Below are positions 1 to 12,100 of a stretch of 64,000 nucleotides of DNA, piece by piece. The stretch is from Castanea sativa (lineage: Eukaryota; Streptophyta; Magnoliopsida; Fagales; Fagaceae), in contig NC_134017.1 of assembly GCF_040712315.1 (NCBI RefSeq), forward strand, positions 30,001-94,000. The letters are read 5' to 3'. Position 1 is the first letter of the stretch, and each line of letters starts with the position of its first letter. Position numbers and translations under genes: made by a program. Below the pieces are notes generated by a model. It did no database searches, had not been told where the DNA came from, and saw only the letters and a program-made list of their open reading frames with translations.

Positions 1-38
1 AAGCCCTAAGCCCTAAAACCTAAACCCTAAACCCTAAT
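1..38. repeat. Degenerate plant telomere-type repeats
   Basis: Five adjacent units of the plant telomere heptamer (CCCTAAA on this strand) with variants CCCTAAG, CCCTAAAA and CCTAAA. The CCCTAAA strand reading inward is the orientation expected at a left chromosome end. The tract is very short and degenerate, so it may equally be an interstitial telomere-like patch. Whether the window edge is a real chromosome or contig end cannot be seen. Confidence 0.7.
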
Positions 39-130
39 TTTAGTAGATAAAACTAGAAGTAGAGTTAATTCCAAGTTAAAAATTTGACGAGGCGCTCTAG
101 AATCTAAAGGCTTTTAATTAAGTAGGGTTA

Positions 131-880
131 AAACAATACATGGAATGTAAGTTTAGTAAAAATAGAAACAGAAACAAAAGGGCAGTAAGACTTGATGGTC
201 AAGATATACTAAAGAGTAACAACTTTGAATATCTCAAGTAGGAGTAAAACATGGTACATGGAATGTGATTAAGTTTAGTAAAAGTAGAAACAAAGGGGCA
301 GTAAGACTTGATGGTCTAGAGATACTAAGAAGTGACAACTTTGGATATCTTAGATCAATAATTCATAAAGATGTAGAGATTGAAGAGGATGTGAATAATA
401 GGATAAAAGCAAGGTGGATGAAGCGCATCAAGAGTATTGTGCAGTTGTAGAATACCTATTAAAGTAAAAGGAAAATTTTATAAGACAACTATACAACCAA
501 CTATGCTCTATGGTATCGAATGTTGGATTGTCAAGAAGCAACATACCAAAATAAGTGTAGCTAAAATGAGGATGTTATGATGGATAAGTGGAAATACACA
601 AAAAGATAGGATTCAAAATGAGGAAATCTACTTAAATAGGGGCAGCTCCTATTGATGAAAAGATGAGGAAAAGTCGCTTGATATGGTTTGTTCATATTTA
701 GAGGAGAGTAACTAATGTACCAGTAAGGAAGAGTTAGTTGATCCAAATTAAGAGAACGAAAAAATTTAGTGGAAGACAAAAAATTACATCAATAGAAGTA
801 ATGAAAAAGAATATGTCAATTAAGGAAGTAATAGAGAACATTAGATCAAATAAAATAGAGGAAAAGAATACATATGACCA
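131..880 (+). pseudogene. LINE reverse-transcriptase C-terminal relic with local duplication
   Basis: The + strand reads, with several stops and shifts, as the end of a non-LTR reverse transcriptase of a kind common in plant genomes. Visible pieces are GAVRLDGLEILRSDNFGYL, then a stretch resembling the usual TMLYGTECW and EMRMLRWM blocks near 500-580, then a block like the end of the domain near 640-720. The first part is duplicated in tandem with a period of about 118 bp (start near 141 and again near 259). No complete ORF remains. Known of the family: such pieces are 5'-truncated LINE copies. Inference: a dead fragment. Confidence 0.6.
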
Positions 881-1075
881 ATCCTAATTAATTTGTTAAG
901 GATCAATAACCGACCCCTGAATTTTGGGATTAAGATTTTATTATTGTTGTTGTTGTAGTCTATATATGAGCAATAATGTACTCCTATATATAGATTATTT
1001 TTAGTGCAATTGCCTAATGATCTAGTGCTAACTGTGGTCAACCCTAGGTGTTGACTCCTAAAGGTTTTCTCTTCT

Positions 1076-1227
1076 TTGGTATTGACTCCAAGTAAGCCAA
1101 AGTTATCTATCATTTATGTTCATGTTCTTCAATTTTGTGTCATATATAATATTGATTATGATGAGAGATTCTCTCCTGTGGCTAAGATCTCTTCTGTACG
1201 ATTTCTAATATCCCGTGCCACTAATCT
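1076..1227 (+). pseudogene. Copia reverse-transcriptase fragment
   Basis: The + strand reads DYDERFSPVAKISSVRFLIS, the diagnostic start of the Ty1/Copia reverse transcriptase (usual form DYxETFSPVAKxxSVR). It stops abruptly where a T-rich LINE tail begins at about 1228. The later piece at 1985-2450 is RNase H of the same kind of element, so the two may be halves of one Copia copy split by later insertions. Confidence 0.6.
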
Positions 1228-1525
1228 TTTTTTTTATTATTGTTTTTTTTTTATAGAAGAAAGCTATAGCTTTTATTAATCAAAAGCAATCAAGTTAGCT
1301 AAAATTAAAAAATTAAGACATGGAGAAACATTCTCCATTCATACCAAAAAACCACTTACATGTCTAGTAAGGTTATGAACAATACAATTCTCTTGTCTCC
1401 TAGCTAGTATGAGAAAAATTAAAATCAACAAACTAATAAGAAATTTAACCTCCTCAATCAAATGATCATAGGTGGCAAAAGAAGCATCACCAGAATTATT
1501 ATCTCCTAAAATATTGCTATTGGGT
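1228..1525 (-). mobile_element. LINE 3' end (minus strand) inserted in Copia relic
   Basis: T-rich tracts at 1228-1255 would be the poly(A) tail of a minus-strand element. The minus strand upstream reads as the end of an RNase H-like ORF, with HNLTRHVSGF followed by a block like the usual xWMExVxPCL. This resembles the C-terminal RNase H tail of plant L1 LINEs (usual form VAHxLARHA... VWMEDVP). It is 5'-truncated and carries stops. Confidence 0.5.
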
Positions 1526-1528
1526 TAA

Positions 1529-1774
1529 GTGTGCGTTTGGATACCGCTTATTTTGCTGAAAACTGAAAATACTGTAGTAAAATAATTTTTAAATGTGTAA
1601 ATAGTGCCGTGAGACCCATTTTTAATTAACGTTTGTTGAAAAAATAGGTTTGTGAGTCCCATGAACAGTGCACAGGACCCACAAGAGAAGCTAGAAACGC
1701 TCTTTTGGTAAAAAAAAAAAAAAAAAAAAGGAAAACGCAAACACACTGGACGTGGACGCAATCCAAACGCACCC
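1529..1774. mobile_element. Tourist-like (PIF/Harbinger) MITE
   Basis: 246-bp element with terminal inverted repeats GTGTGCGTTTGGAT at the left and its near-perfect complement ATCCAAACGCACCC at the right (13 of 14 match). It is flanked on both sides by TAA (1526-1528 and 1775-1777), the TWA-type target duplication of PIF/Harbinger elements. It has no coding capacity. The right half holds a 20-bp A run at about 1710-1729. Confidence 0.75.
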
Positions 1775-1984
1775 TAAGTGTGGAAATGAATAAAAGAGTC
1801 GGATGAGTCCCAGCCTTTTTTGGATAATTCCAAAAATTATATATTTTAAGTTTGTTCTTAAAAGCTCTGAGAATCTCGCAATCCAAACCCACCATCACAA
1901 AGTCGGATATTTGCAGAGTTAGAATTAAGTTTGTTCTTAGAAGCTCTGAGAATCTCGCTATTTGATACTTCTCGCTAGCCCTTA

Positions 1985-2450
1985 GAAGTTGGAAGGCTAC
2001 ATTGATGCATTCTAGGCAGGATCACCTTCAGATAGGTAGGCTATCTCGAGATATTGTATTTTTTTTGGGAGGAAATCTCATAACATGGAAAAGCAAGAAG
2101 AAGAAGAAGAAAACAAAAAATGTAGTTGTTCCAGTGGATTAACTTGGTTACAACACTTCCATCAAGAGTTAGGATTCTCAGGTTCTACTCCTATCCCACT
2201 ATTGTGTGATAAACAAGTTGCTATACTATGGATACACAAGTTACTAATAAGTGGGAAAATCAGTTTGTAGACCGACTTATGTTGAATATCTTTACATAAC
2301 CATCCATAATATGTAGGAATTGATCTGTTCCAAACTGGGCTTATATTCATGATATATGTACTCCCAGCATGAGGGTTAGAGAAGAGAACTAATATTGTTG
2401 TATGAATGATACCATTATGTGCTATTCTTACTTCTTCTAGAAGAATCAAG
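1985..2450 (+). pseudogene. Copia RNase H remnant
   Basis: The + strand reads, across frame changes, VEGYIDA, GSPSDR and CIFFGGNLITWKSKK, then WLQHFHQELGFSG and TPIPLLCDKQVAI. These match in order the RNase H blocks of Copia polyproteins (YxDADWAG, GYxFxLGGxxISWxSKKQ, WLxxLLxEL, LxCDNQAAI). The codons between are corrupted by an AAG-rich expansion at 2095-2120. It ends just before the miniature element at 2460. Confidence 0.6.
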
Positions 2451-2459
2451 GATACTCTA

Positions 2460-2782
2460 TGTTAGAAATATATTAGCCCATTAGCATAGGCCCAAGTCTA
2501 ATTTTACTTTGTGTACAAGCCAAGTCTCGTACTTGTACTAGAAGCCTATTAGTCTAGGATTTAATCTACTATATATACACATATTATGATTCATTGTAAC
2601 TCAGGATTTGCCCTATACTCTAATATATTATTGATGTAACCCTTTAGGGTTTCCTTTGTGGATGTAAGCCGTTAGGCTGAACCACGTAACCCTCGTGTGT
2701 TATTGTGTTCTATACTTTATGCTTTCGCTTCCGCATCCATACTAACATATTCAAAATGGTGTATCAATGCTAATATTTAACA
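2460..2782 (+). repeat. 5' LTR of the miniature element
   Basis: Begins TGTTAGAAATATATTAG and ends AATATTTAACA, immediately followed by the primer-binding site. It contains a TATATATAC box near 2570 that could serve as the promoter. Confidence 0.85.
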
Positions 2783-2795
2783 TGGTATCAGAGCC
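2783..2795 (+). other. Primer-binding site, initiator tRNA-Met type
   Basis: TGGTATCAGAGCC directly follows the 5' LTR. This is the classical plant Copia site complementary to the 3' end of initiator tRNA-Met. Confidence 0.9.
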
Positions 2796-3064
2796 ACCTT
2801 CATGTGGCCATGATTTTTTGTTCTTACGGTATATTTAAGAGCAATCTTTGTCTTCCTTGGTGTTTTTTCGCTGCATTCATCTTCTTTGTCTTCCCACTAC
2901 TGCCGTCAAAACTCTCCGGTATAGTTATGTCACTGTTAGAAGTTGCATCAACACTATAAGACCATTGCCTTCCTCAAATTACCGTCACAGAGCCAAATTT
3001 CATTCAAATGATCTTCCCAACCTTTTCAAATCTCAAGATTTCATCAAGCTTGCATCTTGTGTTT

Positions 3065-3073
3065 GAGAGGGGG
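3065..3073 (+). other. Polypurine tract of the miniature element
   Basis: GAGAGGGGG lies directly before the 3' LTR, the expected place for the plus-strand primer. Confidence 0.8.
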
Positions 3074-3396
3074 TGTTAGAGATATATTAGCTCATTAGTA
3101 TAGGCCCAAGCCTAATTCTACTTTGTGAGTAAGCCAAATCTTGTACTTGTACTAGAAGTCTATTAGTCTAGGGTTTAATCTACTATATATACACATGTTA
3201 TGATTCATTGTAACACAAGATTTGTACTACACTCTAATATATTATTGATGTAACCCTTTAGGGCTTCCTCTGTGGATGTAGACCGTTAAGCTAAACTACG
3301 TAATCCTCGTGTGTTATTGTGTTTTACACTTTATTTTTTCGCTTCCGCATCCATATTAGCATATTCAACATGGTGTATCAATACTAATATTTAACA
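3074..3396 (+). repeat. 3' LTR of the miniature element
   Basis: Same length (323 bp) and ends as the 5' LTR, with scattered substitutions (for example TGTTAGAGATATATTAG at the start). Followed by the CTCTA target duplication. Confidence 0.85.
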
Positions 3397-3668
3397 CTCT
3401 AGAATAATATAATACTATAGTGGTGAGGTTGAGGTATCCCTACTGAGGTGGCCTCACCAGGTGTAATAAACTTCCCTACACAAGATTTTTGAGGTTTTTT
3501 GTTTGGGTTGTAAATATCATTCTCTTTTGTCATTGTTTTCTTTCCTTCCACAATTCTATTAATTGGGATTTTTGGTAGTTCTAGTTTAATCATTATTTGG
3601 TATTTCTTGGGTAATGCCGGGAGATTTTGAAGATAACCTCCAGGTACTTAATAAGCTAACTTGTGCAG

Positions 3669-6600
3669 GTTTGTCGGACTATCGAGACAGAGTTGGGGCA
3701 ATCAATGGATGATCTGTTTTTAGATTTTGTCAAAATTCCTTTGGCAACAGCATCTGTAAGATCCTACAACTATTGTTGGTAGTTGGGAATAGATATGAGC
3801 ACATAGCTTATGATATCAATAATGGAATTGCTTAACAGTATTTTTTGAGACAATATCGTTAGTTACTTATCTATTCTATGCAGATAGCACAAGTCCATCG
3901 TGCAACCCTGCTTAATGGGCAGGAGGTGGTTGTTAAAGTTCAACATGAGGGCATCAAGAAAATCATATTGGAGGTTTAGCATGCTTGGCTTTTCAGATAT
4001 TGGGATGAAAAGATTATGTTGAAGTTTTTTTTCTTATAGTTTTTGTGCATACGTTTTTTCCCCCCAGGATTTGAAGAATGCAAAGAAAATTGTTGACTGG
4101 ATAGCTTGGGCAGAGCCACAGAATGACTTTAATCCTCTCATAGATGAATGGTGCAAAGAAGCTCCCAAAGAAGTGGACTTCATTCATGAAGCTGGTATGC
4201 CCAGTTCTTGCCTAGAATTTAGTTGTTGTAATTAAAAGGAAAATGGTTGTTCTCTGTTGATCACTTGCATTATTTAGAGCGTGTATGGATGAGGATTAAG
4301 GATTTACTTGAGGTTTTTGAATGATGGGAATGAAGCATATTAAATTTGCATTGAAGGGACGAGTATTTTAAATTTTCAAATGCATAAATAGATGGATATT
4401 CTCTTCAATCTGTTGCTTGGACTCTGTTGTCCAACCTGACGATCTCTGTCTGTTACCCTGTTATAACCAAATCATTTCCTATTTGGCTTACTCTATATGT
4501 AACTTATATGAACTGTTATCTTGCTATTCTAACTTTTGGAACTTTGCATTAGTTACTCTTAAATTGAAAATGCCCTACACCCCCCTATTCCAAAATTTGA
4601 TTCTTATTGACATTTGTTGTTCTGTCTGTAGAGAATACTAGAACAGTCTCTAGAAATCTACGCTGCAAAAATATTGAACGTGATGATAAAACAAATGCCA
4701 ATCAAGTGGATGTTTTGATTCCAGATGTTATTCAGGTATAATATATTTAATACTACATGTCTGCACACAGGACTGCATTGGGCTGTGTTATGATTTTTGG
4801 ATATAGGGATTAGAGGCCTTTTTATGGTTTCTCTTAAGAGACAAAATCCCAAACATAATATCAACTTTCAAAAGACCCAAAGAACCTAGATCATAACCTG
4901 GATTATGTGGGTTTGATTTGATAAGCATGTATTGTGTGAATGTGTGCCGAGTCCTACATCAAGTGTTTAATATGTCAAGCAGGATTACATAAGTGATTAC
5001 GAGAACCCTAAATTGTAACTTGATTAGTCTTTTTGGGGTATAAGCACATATGTGGCTAGTGTTTTTCTCTAGTCATAACATTAGGGGTCCGTTCGGTTGG
5101 AGGAGTGGAAAAATGAGAGGATGGAAAATTGTGAAAGGATGGAAAAGTGGGAGGATGAAAAATATTTTATTTTCCATTTTGTGTGTTCGGTTGGAGGTAT
5201 GGAAAAGTGGGAGGGTGAAAAACTCTTTGTTCAGTGGGAGAGAAAATGGGAAGGATGAAAAATGTAATTTATTTAAATTGACTATTATACCATTGTTACA
5301 TAATATAAAATTTATCACATCATATATATAAATTTTATTATTATTATTATTATTATTATTATGTAAAAATTAGATTAGCTCACGTTGAAACAAAAAACGT
5401 TCAAGTCACGTTGAAAAAAAAACGTTCAGGACCTTCTAGTAACGTTGAAAAAAAAGAAAAAGAAAAAAGAGAATGTTCAGGACCTTTAGGTAATAAGTGG
5501 TCAGTGGGATGTGGGCTTTTTTGTAAAAGTGCAAAAGTTATCAGAGTAGTACTTGTCTGTCCCACGTTTTCCTCCCAATTTGGGAGGAAAATAAATGTGG
5601 GTCCAGGAGAGAAAATTTTCTCCCGGATTTTCTATCTTCCTATTTTCATTGTCCAAACGAACAGTGAAAAATGTTATTTTTCACCTTATATTTTTCATTC
5701 TCCCTATTTTCACTCCAAACGAACAGACCTAGAAGTCTTGTAGGGAGTTTAAATTAGACTATTGCCATTTATTTGCATCAAGTTTTGATTAAAAGAAATT
5801 TATGACACATTCTACATGTGGTGTACTAAGAAGTAAAGAAAGTTTGAAGTAAAAATAAAAAGCTTCTAGTTCTTCACTACTCTAATTACTTTTGACAGAA
5901 GACTAGAGTAGCACAGTAGTTAAGATATCGGCTGATAGATCCACTGTGCCTATGCTTTTAACTTTTGGCCATAATTAACATACTGCTTCCTCTTTCTTCC
6001 CAGGCAAAACTTTTAGGCGCTCCCTAAAGTAGAGATAGTAATAAAGAATAAAAATCCATCAAAAGAAAGAAAAAAGATAGAGAATTAAAGAGAGTATTCA
6101 CCTTTTTGTATGAGAAAAATATGTATTGAATGGAAAAGAAAATAGCAAATTTTTGTAGTAAATAAAAAATGGTGAAGAAGAGTTAAAATAAAATGAAGAT
6201 GAAGGGATAGATGAATTGTAACGTTGAGGTATAGAGTAGTGTGGAAATAAAAAGGTAAAAGTGAAGGAGAAATGTTGGAGGAAACCTAATTTTTAGGTGA
6301 GAAATTAATAAGGAGAAAATGGTTAAAGGGAAAAGTTAATGGATACCCTAAGGGCATTGAATTAAGAAATATTTTTAGAAACTTTTTATGGGAAAAGAAA
6401 AATGTAATTAATTATTTTGATGACTTTTTATATTTTTCATAAAAGTAATGTTAAAACTTTCCTAAAATAGTTTATTAATAATTGCTCTAAAGACACCTGT
6501 TAACGGAACCCATAGTTAAAAAAGAGAAGAAAAAAAATGTCAGAAATAGGTGGATAACTTGGTTCAATAGAAGCCTAGCAACAGTAGATACTACACTTCA

Positions 6601-9161
6601 GCTTTTAGATATGAGAAATGATATGTCTATAACATTTTCACAACAAATCCTAAATAATAAGTTGTTATTGGCTATTACGGGTGGACAACAAAGTAATTTA
6701 AGTTGTGAATTCAAGTTAAAATCAGGAACAACTTACCACCTATAATTTTTTATGAATGTATTTTGAAAATGTTGTGGATGTAGCTAACCTCTTTAGATAT
6801 ATAGATATAAATTCACTTGAATTGAACAAACTATTGACTCGGTTAAATACTTTTAGATCTTTTGTCCTTTACCATGGAAAATATTGTCTTCCATTTTAAT
6901 GTACCTGACTCAGCATCCTGTTGCTTCAAATGTAGTCAACGGAGAAAGTCCTTATTTTAGAGTATATGGATGGCATTCGTTTGAATGACTTGGAATCACT
7001 GGAAGCGTTTGGTGTCAACAAACAAAAGCTTGTTGAAGAAATAACACGTGCATATGCCCACCAAATTTATGTTGATGGGTTTTTTAATGGTGATCCTCAT
7101 CCTGGTACTCTCTCTCTCTCTCTCTCTCTCATTGCCTCTCCTTCCCCTCCCCCACTCTCTTTTCAGCTGAGTTTTGTGTGGGGTTGTATCAAATCATTCA
7201 TTTTGTAGGGATGTGCTGTAAGAAGAACTTGTCATGAACTAGCTTTATAATCTATTTTTTTATGCATACTTTATACATGTGCCATGCAGGTAGATCAAAA
7301 GGGCCTTTTTGTCAAGATTTTAGCCCAAAACATTGATAATGGAATCGTATGCTCTGTTAATAATTTCAAATGTTCTCTTTTCATTGTTAAGTTGATCATA
7401 TTTCCTTGTAGCATTTGACTAGAGCATATTACTTGATCTTGATATTAATTTGCTTATATTTTGCTTAAGAGACAAAGAAGGCAAGGAAAATGTGATGTGG
7501 CATGTGTGATGATAAATTTTTTGCATGGCAAAATCAAACCATAATGACATTGGAATGAGGGCACATATATACTAGCTGGGCTCTATTTTTGATTGTCTAC
7601 ATGCTCAAGGAATATTGCGTTCACTGCTTTTTTGGGAGCATTATGCAGGAAATTTTCTTGCAAGCAAAGAACCTCCTCATCGTCCAATTTTGCTCGACTT
7701 TGGGCTTACAAAAAAACTATCAAGTCCTATCAAGCAAGCACTGGCTAAAATGTTTCTGGCATCTGCTGAGGTTCGTAAATACTTTTTTGTGGTTTTTCTG
7801 TCTTTGCAAAAACTGATACTGTGCTGGATTTTTAATCCATCTAAAGAACTATATCTGATGACTAACACATTGACTTTGATTTTGTGAGCCTTTATCAGTC
7901 AACGCTCACAGAGATGAGACGGTATTATTGTGTTTCATTTTGCTTGTTCCTTATAGGGCAACATATTTACTTTGCTTTTCTTTTCCTCATCTCCTGTTAT
8001 TTTAATGTGTAGTACTAGGTTGCCATGATGAGTGTTAAAAATTAAATTGAACTAATCATATTGCATTGTGTGCAAATAATTGGGAATGATCTGTACCGTT
8101 TCACTCATGACTAATAAAGCATGGTGATGTGCAATTTTCCAATGCATATATTTTTGAGAATATTACTTACCAATATGATATTGATTGAGCTGGTTTACAA
8201 TAAATTATGACTGCTGCAATACAACCAATTCATTAGTGTTGTCCTTTTGCTCTTAAGATTGCTTTGAAGTTCAAACTGTTCTCTTGATGATATACTTTGG
8301 ATGCTTTTGCCACAGGGGGACCACGCGGTTCTTTTGTCTGCTTTTGCAGAAATGGGATTTAAGTTGCGCCTGGATATGCCAGAACAGGCAATGGAGATAA
8401 CAAGTATACTCTTTCGTGCTTCATCGTCAGCAAAGGAATCTCTTGTAAGTATGCACTAAGCTTGTGTTACTTCAAGTATTGTTTTTCCGTCTTCAGTAAG
8501 TCCCAACTTAGTTTTATTTATTTATTTGTTGGGTTTTTAAGGAAACTATGAAATCATTGTCGGAGAAAAGAGCAAAAAACATGAAGGTTATACAAGAAAA
8601 GATGAAACTCAACCAGAAAGAATTTAAACGCTTTAATCCTGTAAGTTAATGTGTCTGATATGTTTATCGACTATTTTCATCCATGTTCAATTCAGTTACA
8701 ACCTTTCTTTCCAGGTTGATGCAATTCCTGGAGACATTGTAATCTTTTCACGGGTCCTTGGTCTTCTAAGAGGTCTGTAACTGGAATACCTATGGCTAAA
8801 TATAGGTTCCAATGGTTGTCCCTTATTATTTTGTATGTTACATGGATTTAGGGCTTTCTTCCACACTGAATGTTCGCATAGTATATCTAGATATCATGAG
8901 GCCATTTGCAGAATCTGCTTTGCAAGGGTGAGTATATTCTGAATCTTGGTGTGTTGTAGTTTATTATTTATTGTGATTCTTGTTTCTGTAATCGGTATCA
9001 TATCTGATTGAATCCAGAATGCCCTTAACAGACATATTAGTAGGGGACCAAGAGTTAATGATCACTGGATTTATGACACACCTGTCCATTCTGATGTGGA
9101 GGCCAAGTTAAGGCAGTTCCTAGTTGAGCTGGGGAATAATGATAAAATACTTGGAATACAG
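3669..9161 (+). CDS. ABC1 kinase-domain exons of the fusion gene
   Basis: Eleven exons. They start at VCRTIETELGQSMDDLF, inside the N-lobe. Visible kinase landmarks in order: VVVKVQHEGI (ATP-binding lysine, exon 2), EVDFIHEAENTRT (exons 3-4, ABC1-specific acidic motif), LILEYMDGIRL (hinge, exon 5), DGFFNGDPHPGN (catalytic loop, across exons 5 and 6) and LLDFGLTKKL (DFG metal motif, exon 6). The last exon of this half uses an acceptor at 9031; an earlier AG at 9016 would break the frame. All other introns are GT-AG with ordinary sites. The catalytic residues I can see are present, so kinase loss is not indicated. Confidence 0.85.
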
Positions 9162-12100
9162 GTATGCTGCACCATTTAACTATCAATATCATAAGATGAT
9201 AATCCAAATACTATTTGTAAGTGCACAATTTGTATCCGGTCCAATCACAAGATGAACTCAGGCTCAAAAAGTCTTATACAATAAAATTTGTAGAGCATGG
9301 GCTTGAAACCTGGGTTTTATGGATATTGGACAAAGATAGGTGGGCTAGATTGCCACTATCTTCACAATCAATAGATACAAATAATAGAAATTATCCTCGG
9401 ACATAAGCCGAGGATGACTTGTATTGTCTTTCTTTCTTTGAACAATAGACTAAAATTGAGGATGAGGTGTACAGTGCTTTCTTTCTCTCTTTTTCTTTTC
9501 TTTGTTCTGCAATCCCCCCTTTCTAATGTCCTTTCTCTCTTCTTATATCATTCTTCTTCTTCCCTTCATATTCCATGTGTAGCACAAATCACCCCCTTAG
9601 ATACTTGTCTCATCCACCACATTCTAGAAGTCTTCAAACAATAGCTGGAAGGCTGATCATTATTGTTTAGATGTCATTTTTCCATTAATGTGGCCAGAGA
9701 GGTAGGTGCAGGGTCTTTAATGCGGTAATAGCAGTCTTTTTCCTTAATATTTCTCATACGTTCTTTCTTTTTATGACTTGTGTGAAACATATCTTTACCC
9801 AACAGACCTTCCAGAATTCTCTCTTCGAACACCATGACGTGTCCTATGATCTTCACTTGACTTAGCCGAGGAGATGCCCCTTCTAGGACAACCCTACCAA
9901 CCCTTCTGGCAAGAGTTGGCTTGTGAGCTTCAAAGGCTCTGCTCGGACAGACTAGCACCACTAAGTTAGGCCCAAGGCCCAAATGTGTGTTTCAACCATT
10001 CTACCCCCATAATAGCCCCTCAAAACTTCATTTTTCTCGCCATCTGAGGAAAGAAGTGGAGTTTTGAACCAACGCCACAGCCTCCACATACTTTGAGAAT
10101 CGTCACACATGAGAGGGTCATTTCGCTTCTTTTAAACCGCTTCTGACGCTTCAAAATCCGTAATGCCCGCATTAATGGCTGTAAGTTACACCTTGTCCTC
10201 CATGTTCAACGATGAGATGCGCATCTAACGGTTCGGATTCTTTCTCAAATTTGGGTAGGATAACTCCCATTTAATGCCGCCTCCCATACGCCAAAACACC
10301 TAGGAAACTAAAATTCAACCTCTCACTTTAGAAATCAATCAAATCTCAATATTTCCTATTCTCTCTCCTTTCAAGAAGCTCGCGAAGAATCGTCTACCTA
10401 TTTTTCCCCGTAAGTTCTCAATTTTTTAAGTTCATTTCTCCTCGGCCATTGTTCTTAGCCATTAATTATATCCTTCCCCTCTCTAAATTTTCACTCTTAC
10501 CCCCACCAAATGGGTAGATTCAAGTGTCTAGTAGATACTCCCACCGGCATAGGGGGTTTCCGAGCTAAATACCACATTCCTCCGGAAGTGAGTTTAAAGT
10601 ACTGCCCCCCAGGAGCTGTAGCCGACTTTAGGAAAGAAGGACTTGTTGTCATTCCTATAATCGCCTTTTCAAAGGGTGGAATGATGCTTTCCATGAAGAA
10701 TGTTACCAATGAATACTTGTGTAACCATAGATTGTGTCCCGACCAGTGTACACCTAACATGTTTAGAGTCCTAGGTTGTGTCGATGCTCTTAATGAGCCA
10801 ATGGGTTTGAACCTCACATGGCGCGATGTCGTCCATATGTATGAGTGCCACCAACTGAAAAACGTAGGCTACTACCTCAAGTCTAGGTCCAGCGTTGTTA
10901 GACTTATATCATGCCTTCCCAAGTCTAACAAAGGCATGAAGGACGACTACTTAATCACCTAGGGGAGATGGTACGACGGTCCTCATTGCCCAGTCAAAGA
11001 GGGAAAACCAGGTGTGACACCATAGGATTTAGATTTCTGACCTGAGTTTTAAATCTTCGAGCCTTATCATTCAAATTCATCACATTTTAATATTCTCTTT
11101 ATTCAATGTCTATTATGGGTCTAACCATATTTTGCTTCTTAGATATGTCTTTGGCAGACAAATAACACGTATCGCCCCGACTAAGCAAAGCCAGCATTTC
11201 GGATCTTAACAGAGTTTTGAGATCCGAGGTGTTTGTGAATGAGGACTTACAAGTGAGGGCTGCTCATCTTATCTTAGGGTATGACCCTCTGTCAACCATC
11301 TACCACGAGATTGACAACGCAATCATTGCGGGTGATAAGAGACATAGAAAAATTGATGTTTCTAAGCCTGGCTTTCTCGCCCCAAACGAGCTACCAGACG
11401 ACCCTTCCGTCATCCTATACACATTCCCAACTAGAGCAATCCCAATTTCAGTACAACCTGCAGCAACCAACATCCAAGAAAAGCCCACATCCCCATGTCT
11501 ATCTCTTGAAGAAGAAATAGATCAGTTTCGGCTTGAGGAAGCAGAGTAACCCATAAAGAGCCACATTGTTCCCATTTCGGATGAAGGAAATGAGCCTACT
11601 GAGAATTCTGGTATAAAGGGCTTAGTAATTGCGCAGGTTGATACCAGTGACGAGAAAGAAGAGATGTCCAGCTTAAGATCATTGATGAGTAAGAAGGGTG
11701 CACAAGCTCCCAAAAAGGATACAGTTGGATCTCAACCCCCTCCTAAGCTGCCACCACCTCCTCCTCCTTTTGATCCCAAGATTCCTACCTTCGACCCCAA
11801 AAAGAAAAGGAAAAACGAGGCCGAGGAGACAGAAGTGGCACAACAGAAGAAGCTGAAGCAACAACAACAACAATAACAAAAAGTTGCTAAGGGCAGAACG
11901 CGCGCCCTTTCCATAGAGAGTGGGGAGAGCCATAGCCTGGCTGAGGTGCACCGTACACAGGCCAATTGGTCCCCTGCACTAGAATTAGATGGGGCTCCCA
12001 TTCCCTACCAGTCCAACATAAGGGATTTCCAGCGAGGACATGCCTATCACTTGACCAATGCTTTGGAACAGCCTATTCTTTTGCCAAAGGACATGGAGGC

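Larger units (their letters stand above)
2460..3396 (+). mobile_element. Miniature Copia-type LTR element (TRIM-like)
   Basis: Complete short LTR element of 937 bp: 323-bp LTR, primer-binding site, 291-bp interior, purine tract, 323-bp LTR. It is flanked by a perfect 5-bp target duplication CTCTA (2455-2459 and 3397-3401). Both LTRs start TGTTAGA and end TTTAACA. The interior has only a short ORF (2848-3066, 72 codons) that I do not recognise, so it is non-autonomous. TRIMs are defined by tiny size with retained cis signals; these LTRs are a little longer than typical TRIM repeats. The LTRs differ at many sites, so the insertion is not recent. Confidence 0.85.

Noticed and set aside
1..38. 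Treating the left edge as a proven telomere
   Set aside because: Only about five degenerate units; too short to prove a chromosome end from sequence alone.
841..1113. 90-codon minus-strand ORF next to the LINE relic
   Set aside because: Contains an Asn run from a simple ATT/TTG repeat and opposes the Copia RT reading on the + strand.
3399..3593. 64-codon minus-strand ORF before the first kinase exon
   Set aside because: Overlaps the target duplication of the miniature element, and the protein is not recognisable.
5905..5965. tRNA A-box-like TAGCACAGTAGTTA, possible SINE head
   Set aside because: No B box at the right distance and no poly(A) or T tail that could bound a SINE.
9414..9644. 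ORF inside the E1 LTR, also present at 19655-19939
   Set aside because: The two copies are just the two LTRs; composition is CT-rich and no domain is recognisable. LTR sequence is not expected to code.
11679..12001. Minus-strand ORFs rich in Leu, Cys and Gly opposite the E1 antisense gene
   Set aside because: They are complements of the proline, lysine and glutamine runs of the + strand gene; the + strand reading is the one conserved in E2.
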